Below, one piece after another: positions 8,001-17,287 of a DNA stretch of 20,000 nucleotides. A program made the position numbers and the translations under genes. Within the stretch, counting starts at the first letter, position 1. Every line of letters begins with the position of its first letter. The notes under the pieces were generated by a model. That model was not told where the DNA came from, searched no databases, and saw only the letters and a program-made list of their open reading frames with translations. Source of the stretch: Pigoraptor vietnamica (taxonomy: Eukaryota; Opisthokonta; Filasterea); assembly GCA_943704525.1 (NCBI GenBank), contig CALSCQ010002632.1, forward strand, positions 32,501-52,500, given 5' to 3'.

Positions 8001-10498
8001 GCGTTCTTCGGCGCCGCCTTCTATGGCCAGGTCATGGCCGTGCTCGGCGGCGTCACGGCGGACGGCTCGGCGGCGGACACGTACTACTACGCTACCGGCG
8101 CGAACGAGTGGCGTCGGGGCCGGCCGCTACCTTCACCCACCAGCGCGCTTGCCGCGGTCGCCTTTCGGCAGACGGACGACCCTGCGGGCTGCGTGTACAC
8201 GCCGGCCTCGTACCTGAGCCTGTGCGTCATGCGGAATCGGCTGGCCATCGTGCGCTTTGGCGGCCTCGAGGTGTCCGGGACGGCCGAGGCGTCGACGTCG
8301 TCGGACGTGGACATCCTCTACGTGGGCGACGCGCCGCTCCCTGGCGAGCCCGAGGTGGTTGCCGTGACGAGTTCGAGCAAGGTTTGGGTCGTGGCCGTGG
8401 CCGTGGCGGTCCCTGTCGGAACGGTGTGCGTCGCGCTGCTTCTCGCGCTCTTCCTCGTGAACAAGAAGCGGCGCGAGATGCAGGGGAAGGCGCTCAACTG
8501 GATTGTGGACCCGAGCGAGATTGTCATTGGCGCGGAGATTGGGGCGGTGGGTTGTGTAGCTGTGTGTGGTGGCAGTGCTGTTCGCCCGTGTTGGTGGCGT
8601 CTTCTGATCAGGCCCAATGCGCTCCCTTTTGGTCGACGCAGGGTCGCTTTGGCACCGTGCACGAGGCGAAATTCCGGTGGGTGCGCACGCGGCGCCCTGT
8701 TGATTCGCCGTGTTTGCCTTGGTGAACTTGTCTGTGGATGCGCGTATCTGTTCGTCTGGATTTCTCGTTGAAAAATTGACGTCCGGGCTTCATGTTATAC
8801 CCGCAGTGGCACGCGCGTGGCGATCAAGCTGCTGCGCGAAAAGGAAGAGCAGGACGAGCAGGCCCGCTCGCTCGTCAATACGCTCACGCAGGGAAAGTGC
8901 GTGGTCTCCGCCTTCGCCATCGCGTGCCATCTCATTGTCTCACACTCCCCTTGCGCAGCTCGTCAAAGGCGGGGTGGACGGGCGGGAGCGTGTCGATGGG
9001 TCGCGCGATTTCGTCCATCATGAAGCGGGTGGGCCTGACATTCACTGCAAGTCCGCTGCAGGGTGACGCGTGCACTGTCGCGTGCTGTTCCGTTGACTCA
9101 CAACCATGCCATACTGCTTCCGCCCACTCGTTCTCTCCGCCGCGCAGGGACGCTCGCAGTCGCGAATGTCCGAATTCGAGCGCGCGCGTGCACTTCTCAT
9201 TCTGGAGATCGAGACAATGTGGGCAGTGGGCTGTGCGCTGCCTGCGTTGGTGCAAGCGATCGTGCAATCTGATTGTCGAAGGGGCGTTCAATCATCCTCT
9301 AATGTCTCTCAAAACAAGCAAAAAGCAGGCTTACGCTCTCGCCGTCCTCCCCCGCCTCCCCCGCAGGGTCACGCTCCGCCACCCAAATATTGTCCAGATG
9401 CTTGGCGCATCAGTCGACAAGCGCTGCCCCTGCATCGTGCTTGAGCTCATGTCGGCGTCCCTCGACAGCCTGTTTGACAAGGGCCCCGATATCTACCCCT
9501 GGTCCACCCGCCTGGCGTACGCGAGGGTACGCGTGCCTCTCACTTGTGCGGCGCTCGTTCTTCGCCCCTTGTTGCCAATCGATGCCTGCCTGAGTCAGCG
9601 GCCGCCCCGTCTTTCAGCCACTTCCCCTCGGCTGACCCCCCGTCGCTCGCAGGACATCGCCCTCGGGATGACGTATCTGCACTCCGCCAAGCCGCCCGTG
9701 CTGCACCGCGACCTCAAGAGCATGAACGTCCTCATCGATTATGCTTCGAACCGCGTTAAGGTCAGCCCACGCCCGACTCGTTATTGTTTGAGGACACTCG
9801 TCGCGCGTGGGTGGTGAAAGCACTGCTGGTGGCATATGGTCCTGCCTTTCGAGTGGCATCTTTCGTCGCCTGCGTGGCTGACTTCGCAAATCGTCCGCAG
9901 GTGAGCGATTTCGGACTCGCGCAGTTTAAGGTGCTCAAGCCCACCTCGAGCGCAATGGCGGCACGGCCGGTCGGTTCCTACCTGTGGATGGCGCCGGTGA
10001 GTGTGCGCACACTGACGCTTTGTTGTCTGTCTAGTGACCAAATCTATCGGCGCGTGCAGGAAATTTTCAGCGGAGAACAGTACACGGAGGCGAGCGATGT
10101 CTACTCGTATGGTGGGCACCTTATAGTCTGGACGAGTCCGCGTGCTAGGCCTAATCTCGATTGCATCACGCAGGCGTCATCATGTGTGAGCTGTCCACGT
10201 GGACGCGCCCCTATGCGGAGCAGCGGGGAGAGCTCATCCTCGAAATCCTCATGGTCCAGGTGGGCGAGTGGGTGGGCGAGTGTCCCTGTGCGTGCGCGAT
10301 GTATTTCCCTGTGTGCCGTGGTGCATATTCTTAGGGACTACTTCGCAGGTGACAAGCGGCTCCATGCGCCCCAAAATCGCCGAGGGCACGCCGGACGCCT
10401 TCGCGAGCCTGGCCAAGCAGTGCATGGACAACGCCCCCGCAGTGCGCCCCACATTCGCCGACATTGGCGAGGCACTCGCGAACATTGCGGCCAAGTAA
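5095..10498 (+). CDS. Receptor kinase: Bmp/PnrA-like domain, six-blade Kelch, TM helix, TKL kinase
   Basis: Proposed exons: 5095-5200, 5294-5443, 5675-5847, 6076-6286, 6364-6846, 6929-7087, 7152-7298, 7375-7501, 7576-7748, 7939-8546, 8642-8676, 8807-8896, 8959-9028, 9148-9218, 9367-9526, 9653-9760, 9901-9996, 10060-10111, 10174-10259, 10349-10498. They join in frame to about 1084 residues ending at TAA. Parts in order: signal peptide (1-29, Leu/Ala core, ending PALSQ); Bmp-type solute-binding fold (about 30-370), with the family-like motif GFMAGVVAGLI, then VIFGAGGSMG and YVIGVDAN; six Kelch blades, each with a hydrophobic-GG core (about 380-700); one TM helix (about 725-752) followed by KKRR; kinase domain (about 768-1080). 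Catalytic parts are intact: glycine loop IGAGRFGTV, VAIK Lys798, HRDLKSMN (about 939-946), DFG (960-962), WMAPE, RPTF. HRDLKSxN favours the TKL group. Family knowledge: Bmp/PnrA domains bind nucleosides or similar small ligands outside the cell. Inference: a surface sensor that phosphorylates cytosolic targets. Less certain: exon 13, the exon 14 acceptor (9147 or 9159), and the start (in-frame ATG at 5029 would add 22 residues). Confidence 0.88.
5944..5997 (+). repeat. Four-copy 13-14 bp tandem repeat in kinase intron 3
   Basis: Four near-identical tandem copies of a unit like cccactgcatgag occur at 5944-5956, 5957-5969, 5970-5983 and 5984-5997. Copies 3 and 4 carry an extra C, and copy 3 has T for C in the middle. 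The array lies wholly in the intron 5848-6075, 78 bp upstream of the acceptor. It looks like a young minisatellite; no function can be read from it. Confidence 0.85.
7768..7878 (+). repeat. TG-rich microsatellite in kinase intron 9
   Basis: An imperfect (TG)n tract is interrupted by TATG, CGTC and TTTG units. It occupies most of the intron 7749-7938, whose donor is itself GTGTGTGCG. The intron's acceptor is at 7937-7938. The tract is on the sense strand, so the pre-mRNA is UG-rich here. Confidence 0.85.
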
Positions 10499-10630
10499 CA
10501 CCAATGACCCTTTGACTCCGCACCACCCCTCCCATTCTCTCGGCTTCCCCACCGATGCGAATTTCCCCTGTTCCCTTTGGCGCAATACAACACGGCGAAA
10601 TGACAACCACGACAACGTTTATGAAGCCAA

Positions 10631-13189
10631 CTACATCTCCATGGCGACGCTGTCGATGCCGCCGGGGCACCCCACCGAGAAGTCGAGGAGGATGATGCGC
10701 ACGCCCTCCTTGGCGCCCTCCGACGACCTCATGTACGGGTTGTGCGGGTACCGCTCGAGAGGGCCCCGCACGGCGCAGACAAGTTTGGCATCGTTGTACT
10801 GCGGCGTGAGCACGGTAAATTCAAATCCACGCCAAAAGGCGCAGTGAGCCGCACACGAGACGCGGCATGACGCACAGGCGGCACACGTATTGCGCTACGC
10901 ACCTGCACACGCCACACTGCACTGGCCTCCGGCTGCGCCTGCGCCCCGGCGTCCTCCGGCGCGACGGTGAGCAGCGGATTGCGGATGAGCTGGCCGGTGC
11001 GCGTGTCCCAGAGGCGCACGGTGCCGTCGTCCGAACCGCTGATGATCTTGTCCTCGTCAAACTGCACGCACGTCACAGAGCTGTGGTGGCCCATGAGCGT
11101 GTTGAGGCACTCGCCCGTGCGGACGTCCCACACGCGAATCGTCTCGTCCGCATTGCCCGACACGAGAATATTGCCGCGGAGGTGCATGAGGCCGACAAGC
11201 GACCGATGCCCTGCGCGTTCAGACGATTCGGACCAATATGAGTCCGTGCGCGCGCGCGCAGGGCCTTGCGGGCCTTGACACGTGACAGAGACAAACAACG
11301 TGCGGCACGCGAGACCAACCCATGAGGGTGCGCAGAAGCGCGCCGGTGGAGGCGCTCCACATGCGCACGGTCGAGTCCATCGATCCGCTCGCAATCAGGT
11401 CGCCCTGGAACTGCAGCGAGTAGATCTTGGCAGTGTGACCCTCGAGGTTGTGCCGCAGCGTCCCCTTGCTGGCGTCCCACACCTTCACGCAAGAGAGAGC
11501 AGCTTCAGTGTGTGTGTGCAGTGCGCGTGTGCATGCATCGGCGGGACAATGTTCGGGGAGGCGCCAGCACACACCGGACCGCACATGGCCGAGCATCGTC
11601 ACTGGTCAAGTTGTCGGAGCAAGTGACAAAGACAACATTAGGAGAGGAGACGCGTGCGTACCTTGAGCGTGTTGTCATACGATCCGCTGACGATGGTGTC
11701 CCCGCTGAATGCGACGCAGCGGACAGCCGCAATGTGGCCCTTGAGAACGAAGAGGCAGTGTCCGCCGTCCTGCGCAGGCACCCCGACTCAATTCACCTTG
11801 CACGAACCCACGCCTATGCACAAACGCAGCCACGCACACAAACCCACATACACACTTACATACATACATACATACACACACGTACATACACACATAAACA
11901 CATACACAACCGCACGCGCGCGCACACAAAAAACACACACCACACACACACACATGTACAGCGACCAACACGCAAGAATTGCCAAAAAAATCGCACCTTC
12001 TCGCTGATGGACCATACGCGGAGTGTCGAGTCGCGGGAACCGCTCACAACAATGTTGCCCTGAACATCGAGGCAGCGCACAGTCGACGTGTGCCCCATCA
12101 ACGTATAGCGGCACTCGCCCGTCGCGACGTCCCACACCTGGCGGCAGGGTGTGCGTCAGTATAACGCACCAAAGAGCAGCCGGGACGACGCCAGCGAACA
12201 TTGGTGGCAGTGCGCACGCACCTTGAGCGTCTTGTCGGTCGATCCGCTCACGATGGTGTGCCCGGCAAAGTGGCAGCACCACACGCCGCCCTTGTGCCCC
12301 GTGTACGTGCGGATGCACTCGCCCGTGATCGACGACCAGAGCATGAGCGTGCAGTCGTCAGAGCCGCTCAACACGAGGTCGTCGTGCAGCTGCAGGCACG
12401 TGATCACGTGGTCCGTGTGGCCGATCAGGCTGCGCGAGACAAAGCTACGCAGAAAACATTGCTTCGGTTGAGAAGCAATGGGCGGCACCAGCACACAAGC
12501 ACGTTGGCCCACCCGAGTTGCTGCAACACTCAGTCCCGAGCACTGAACTGCGCCCAAATGCACCCACCGCCCCTCCTGCCAGTTGAGGCGCAGGCGGTGC
12601 TTGGCGCTGAACACGTCCTTCCAGCGGACGCCCTCGCGCTGCAGCGACTCCCTCGACCGGTATGAGCGCAGCACGGCGTCGCTCAGGCGGTGCCGCTCGC
12701 AAACTTTCTTCCACAGCCTGCATATTGACACCGTGAGCATACAACGCCACACAGAAAGCAAAGAGCACAAAGGAGCGATGCAGCCAGTAGGGCACGTGAC
12801 GCGGCACCCACACATTGTCGTTGGCTAGGCGGTACCATGCGCGCGAAACCTGCGCAGCAGCGCATATGCTGCGATAGTCGAGAAAACCGAGAAGGAAGAT
12901 GGAGAGCTCCTGGGGCAGCATCGAGACAAAGTCGCGCTGAAGCAGCGGCACTACAAGTGAATGTAGATGACTGCGCGAGTGTTAGAGAATAACAGCCCAC
13001 AGCACGCGCCACTTTGAACCCGCAAACCCACCGAAGCTGCTTGCTCGCACATCTCGGCACAACGCCGACAATTGCTGCGCGCTTATCGTCGTCCGTAAAG
13101 CGCTCAAACTCGCGGAGCCACTCGGCAACGGCGGGCGACGGCATTGGCGCGTCGCCCGCACTGGGACTCGCAGGCGCAAACATGTCCAT
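10631..13189 (-). CDS. FBXW7: FBXW7/Cdc4-like F-box and WD40 protein (SCF substrate receptor)
   Basis: Nine exons on the minus strand: 13189-13032, 12970-12812, 12717-12568, 12444-12222, 12137-11997, 11769-11662, 11482-11320, 11210-10903, 10798-10631. They join in frame to 525 residues. All eight introns are GT-AG (61-227 bp). Order of parts: a dimerisation-like helix (about 22-60, WLREFERFTDDDK, then VVPLLQRDF); the F-box (about 68-115, LPQELSIFLLGFLDY, then DNVLWKKVC); a linker with LNWQEG; and a WD40 propeller with GHTDHVITCLQ, GHTSTVRC, SGSRDSTLRVW, GHIAAVRC and later blades, ending LVCAV and ILLDFS. This matches FBXW7/Cdc4/Sel-10 closely. The family recruits phosphodegron substrates to Skp1-Cul1 ubiquitin ligases. 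The three phosphate-binding arginines of FBXW7 (human 465, 479, 505) correspond to Arg251, Arg265 and Arg294 here, so degron recognition should be kept. It is shorter than the human protein because it lacks the long disordered N-terminus. An in-frame TGA upstream of 13189 supports the start. The gene is convergent with the kinase gene (132 bp gap). Confidence 0.92.
11832..11958 (+). repeat. CA/CATA-rich microsatellite in FBXW7-like intron 5
   Basis: A mixed (CA)n and (CATA)n tract fills the middle of the minus-strand intron 11996-11770; the TACA/CATA tetranucleotide part is near 11857-11875. On the sense strand of the gene it is TG/TATG-rich, as in the kinase intron 9 tract. Confidence 0.8.
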
Positions 13190-13685
13190 CTCCACACCCG
13201 CACCGCCGCAGAGCGCAGCGGCGTTTCAATTCTCTCGTCAAGCGTGCTCGTGCGGTGTGCTGCGTGTGTGCGGTTATCGTTTGTTCGCAGGCGTGTGTGT
13301 GGTGTGGGTTCACACCTTCCACTGTTTCGTCGGGGAATGTGACGCACTCACCCGGCGAATTTATATTAGAAAACGGCGAATAAATTTGAAAATCGGGGGG
13401 TCGGGCGCAATTCAGTCAATTCCATCCGCCGAGATCTCGCTTGCGGTCACGTGTCTTGGAACGGCCACACGCGCACCACAACCGAACGACGACAAACGAG
13501 TGCTTCCGTTAACTGTCCCTCCATCGCGTTGTAGTGAGTCGCGCGGGGATCTCCTTAGTCTTTTATTGGCACTTTTGGCTGGTTTTCCTGCACTTTTTTC
13601 CTTCGGACCACTCGCAAAGAGGTGCTTTGTCTCACCTATTTCGTGGGCTCGACCGTGTTCGATCCCTCACTGACGGGCGTGTTGC
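13190..13685. promoter_or_regulatory. Divergent intergenic region between FBXW7-like and TPR genes
   Basis: This stretch of 496 bp separates two head-to-head start codons. A sharp AT-rich patch at about 13357-13395 contains tttatatt (TATA-like on both strands), about 170 bp from the FBXW7-like start. A palindromic CACGTG E-box lies at 13448-13453. The 100 bp before the TPR start are T-rich (about 13550-13630). No RNA gene is seen. The promoter role is inferred from position; individual elements are only sequence matches. Confidence 0.5.
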
Positions 13686-15415
13686 ATGGCGGCGGCGCCC
13701 GCGCTCACAGCGGCGCCGGCGCCGGCCGACGTCTATGGGCCGGCGCCCGGGGCCGACGTACCTCGCAATGCAGCCGCAAAGCGTCTCGCCTCTCAGACGC
13801 GTGCGCTGATCGCAGCGGGGCGTTTGGACGACGCACTGCGCATGTGCAACATAGCGGTGGACACAGGGCGCGAGGCAACGGAGGACGAGACCGCACCCAC
13901 GCGGCATGCGCTGGACGCGGACGCCGCGGCCGTGCTCCTCTGCGACTGTGCGTCGGCGATGCTCACCGCGGGCCGTGTGTCCGACGCCGCCGCCTGCATT
14001 CGAAAGGCCCTCGCGCTGCAGCCGACGGCGCACGCTCGGTCGCGAGCATGCGTGCTGCTGGACTCGATCACGTGGTCTGCGGACCCGCGGGGCGCGCAGG
14101 CGCTTGGCATGCGAGAGCTGGCGAGTCGGCGCGCGGACGCACACGCGGCCAAGGAGGAGGGAAACCGCCTGTACAAAGTGGGGCGCCTGGACGAGGCCAT
14201 CGAGTGGTACTCGTACGCGATAGACATTGACGGACAGGACGTCACCTTCTACACGAACCGGGCCGCCGCTTATCTCGAGCGCGGCATGTTCTATGCGTCG
14301 GTCGTCGACTGCCGAAAGGCGCTCCGACTCGCCGAGATGCGCTACCCGGGGACGTCGCCCGCGGTACTTGCCAAGGCGCACGCGCGGCTTGCGACGGGCC
14401 TTGCGCGCATGGGGCGCACTGCGGACGCCGTGGCCTCGTACCGCGCGTCGCTGGCCGTGTCCGACAGCGAAGAGGTGCGGCGGAGGATGAACGCGACCAT
14501 GACCGCGACAGCGCTGACACCGTGGAGCGCCGAGGGCGGTGCTGGCGACGAGTTGCCACCGGACGCCGTGATGCGCGCCACGGCTGCAATGGACGGTCAG
14601 GAGGAGCGGGCGATGGCGGACGCGCTCTTTAAGGTACTGTCTGATGCCACTGAGTGGTTGCACATGCACGTGTGTCCCAACTGACATTGCTTGAGTGACT
14701 CTGAGATTGTCTTGGCTGACGCGTGCGGTGCTATTCAACCGCACAGGAGGGCAAGTACCGCGAGGCCATTCGGTACTACGACATGGCGTTGCGACGGGAC
14801 ATGCACGGCCCCATTGCGGACCGCCACCTCATGCACGTGTGTCGCGCGCTCGCTTTCTCTGCCGTCAGCCGGCGCGGGGACGCAATGGACGCGTGCGACG
14901 CCGCCATCGCAGCCGATCCGGGGCAGCCGGAGGGGTATCTTGTGAAGAGTGATCTGCTCGCGGCGAGCAAGCCGGGTGGCGGCCGCGCGGCTCTGCAGGT
15001 GCTTCTCGGCGTGTATTCCGTCTGGCCGACGGAGCTCACGGAGCACCTTGCGCGGAGGATGCGGTCGGCGCTGGTCACGTGCCTGCAGCAGGACCGCGAG
15101 CTGATGCAGACGGACACGCCCCAGGCACACGCGCGGCTGGCCCGCGACGTCGCCCACGCCCGTGCCCTGCGGCAGATTAAGGAGGTGCAGACGGCCGCGC
15201 GCGATCCGCGCATTCTGGCGCTTGCGATTCGTCTCGTGCGGTCGGACGCGGTGGCGGTGATCGAGTCGCTTGGGGATGACATGTGCGAGATTATTGCGCT
15301 GCTGTGCCGGCTGTGCCTCGCCAAGTACATCAGCCTGTTCCCTACGCGCGCGGACAACCGCGTCCTCTTCGTCGACGGCATCATGACATGGCGGCTGCAA
15401 ACGACCAACTTGTAG
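13686..15415 (+). CDS. TPR-repeat protein, co-chaperone-like
   Basis: Two exons, 13686-14633 and 14747-15415, are joined by a phase-0 GT-AG intron of 113 bp to give 538 residues. The splice restores a TPR helix (ADALFK then EGKYREAIRYYDMAL). An N-terminal Ala/Pro-rich segment (1-25) is followed by TPR-type helical pairs. The clearest are 151-184 (AKEEGNRLYKVGRLDEAIEWYSYAI), about 188-221 (YTNRAAAYLERGMFYASVVDC), about 230-262 and about 309-342. The layout of three consecutive TPRs resembles the clamp domains of Hop/STI1, TTC and DNAJC7 proteins that hold Hsp70/Hsp90 tails. No J domain, STI1 DP domain or catalytic domain is present. The last ~100 residues (from about 440) form a separate helical region I do not recognise, ending MTWRLQTTNL. 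No signal peptide or TM segment is seen, so a cytosolic adaptor is likely. The chaperone link is inferred from repeat type alone. Confidence 0.85.
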
Positions 15416-15673
15416 CTCACGCGTGCGGCCTGGCGATGTCACGCACGGATCCCTTGTATTTATCCCGCTCAATGAATTTGCGTCGTTCGTCAGTCGTCGT
15501 TTCACTGTCATCAGCCCTAGGGCTGCTCCGTGTGCAAGGTGTTACATCCAGGGTAGCGTCCAGGAGTGTGACAGGCACGTGACGTGCGTGTGGGCGTGGT
15601 ATGACCATCAACTTGCCAGCATTTGAGCGACGTTTTACAGTGTGAAAGAGCGCATTCTCAGTAGCAAACAGAC
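15416..15673 (+). promoter_or_regulatory. Upstream region of the HADH gene
   Basis: This gap of 258 bp lies between the TPR stop and the HADH start. It holds CACGTG at 15576-15581, directly followed by a CRE-like TGACGTG (15580-15586). The 50 bp before the ATG are relatively A/T-rich. It must contain the TPR 3' UTR and the HADH promoter. Element calls are by sequence match only. Confidence 0.35.
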
Positions 15674-16509
15674 ATGGCGTCCCTCGTCCATCTTGCCCGC
15701 GTCGCTGCCCGCACGCCCGCACGCGCCTTCAGCACGTCTGGCGCTGCATCGGCCCCCATCAAGCACGTGACCGTGTTCGGCGGCGGCCTCATGGGCGCCG
15801 GCATCGTGCAGGTGGCGGCCACGTCCGGCCACAACGTCACGCTTGTCGATGTCAACGACGCGGCCATCCAGCGCGGCAAGTCGCAGCTGGAGGGGGACCT
15901 CAAGCGCGCGGCGAAGAAGGCGTCGGCGGGCGACGAGGCGAAGGCAGCGGTGTTTGTCAAGGACGCGCTCGGCCGCATCTCGTTCAGCACGGACGGGGAG
16001 AAGGCCGTGCAGCAGACGGACCTTGTCGTGGAGGCCATTGTGGAGAACCTCGAGATCAAGCGGCAGCTGTGGGCCAAGCTTGACAAAGCCGCACCCAAGC
16101 ACACCATCTTCGCGTCGAACACGTCGTCCCTTCCCATCCAGGCGATGGCGTCGGCGACCACCCGCGAGGACAGGTGCGTGCGCTGCAGCTTAGTGACAGT
16201 ATTAGGGTGGCGCGTATGTATCCGTGCGTGTGTTTTGCGATTACTGCTTCAGCCGTTGGCTTACTGCGGCCGTGCGCAGGTTCGGCGGGCTCCACTTCTT
16301 CAACCCTGTGCCCGTGATGCAGCTTGTGGAGGTCATTCGTGCGGAGAAGACGAGCGAAAGCACCTTCAACTCGCTCATGGCTTTTGGGACGGCCGTCGGG
16401 AAGAAGTCGGTCGCGTGCAAGGACACGCCAGGGTTCATCGTGAACAGGTGCTTAGCCCCCTTTGTGATGCACACACCCTGCGGACCGCCGTTGTCAAATG
16501 TCGCAGCCA

Positions 16510-16562
<53 letters not shown>

Positions 16563-16896
16563 ACACACACACACACACACAACGACACGTTGGCTCGTCG
16601 ACAGATTGACGTGCACGCTGACGACAAACCCGTCCACGCTTACTCACACAACACTCGCACTCACACACACACACTCACGCACAGGCTGCTTGTGCCGTAC
16701 ATGATGGAGGCCATTCGCATGTTTGAGCGTGGCGATGCGTCGAAGGAGGACATTGATGCCGGGATGAAGTTGGGCGCCGGTTATCCGATGGGTCCCTTCG
16801 AGCTCCTCGATTACGTGGGTCACTCAGACACATACACACACACAGAGTACACACACTCCATACACCCCACACTCACACACACACTCACACACACAC

Positions 16897-16934
<38 letters not shown>

Positions 16935-17177
16935 GCACACACACAAGCACACATCCCGCAGTACACAGGCACGCACACACGCATACTGAATGGCTCAATA
17001 CTTTCCGTGCGTGTGTAGGTTGGTCTTGACACGTGCAAGTTCATCGTCGACGGGTGGGCGCGCGCGTACCCTAACGAGCCGGCCTTCAAGCCGTCGCCGC
17101 TCCTCTCGAAGCTTGTCTCGGAGGGCAAGTTTGGGCGCAAGTCGGGCGAGGGCTTTTACAAGTACGCCAAGAAGTAG
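15674..17177 (+). CDS. HADH: Mitochondrial short-chain 3-hydroxyacyl-CoA dehydrogenase
   Basis: Four exons (15674-16173, 16280-16447, 16685-16814, 17019-17177) encode 318 residues, close to the ~314 of animal HADH. The enzyme oxidises (S)-3-hydroxyacyl-CoA to 3-ketoacyl-CoA with NAD+, the third step of beta-oxidation. Residues 1-24 form a typical mitochondrial presequence (Arg/Ala/Ser, no acids). The Rossmann motif GGGLMGAGI starts at 36, and Asp59 follows strand 2 as the NAD-ribose ligand. SNTSS is at 148-152. The catalytic His172 (HFFNPVPVM) and Glu184 (LVEV) have the family spacing of 12. The C-terminal dimerisation domain includes [27 protein letters not shown] and [10 protein letters not shown]. 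The introns join codons exactly within these motifs (NR/LL and DY/VGLD). No peroxisomal C-terminal signal is seen. Introns 2 and 3 are loaded with CA repeats. Next gene downstream is convergent (110 bp). Confidence 0.95.
16513..16582 (+). repeat. (CA)n microsatellite in HADH intron 2
   Basis: A near-perfect CA run of about 70 bp has one CC interruption at 16560-16562. It lies in the intron 16448-16684. A second, looser CA-rich stretch (about 16641-16684) runs into the acceptor, which ends cacgcacag. Confidence 0.95.
16826..16980 (+). repeat. CA-rich microsatellite in HADH intron 3
   Basis: This is an imperfect (CA)n tract with ACTC, AGTA and AAGC interruptions, purest at about 16885-16933. 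It makes up nearly all of the intron 16815-17018. The sense strand is CA here, unlike the TG orientation in the kinase and WOPR genes. Confidence 0.92.
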
Positions 17178-17287
17178 GGCTGTGTGACAGGGAATGAATC
17201 TGACACGCGATGGCGTGGGGTTATAGGGACAGTGCGATTCCCCGCTTGCATGCACGCACAACGCAAGTGTCACACTGCGCTTGACAT

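Noticed and set aside
10262-10282. Short repeat of gggcgagtg in kinase intron 19
   Set aside because: Only two partial copies; this is ordinary local duplication in a GC-rich intron.
12445-12951. 168-codon minus-strand frame holding the F-box as a separate gene
   Set aside because: It reads through introns 2 and 3 of the FBXW7-like gene. After the F-box the frame loses family similarity, while the spliced model regains it.
16513-16980. Regular CA arrays as a CRISPR-like structure
   Set aside because: These are simple dinucleotide repeats with no unique spacers, and they lie in introns of a eukaryotic gene.
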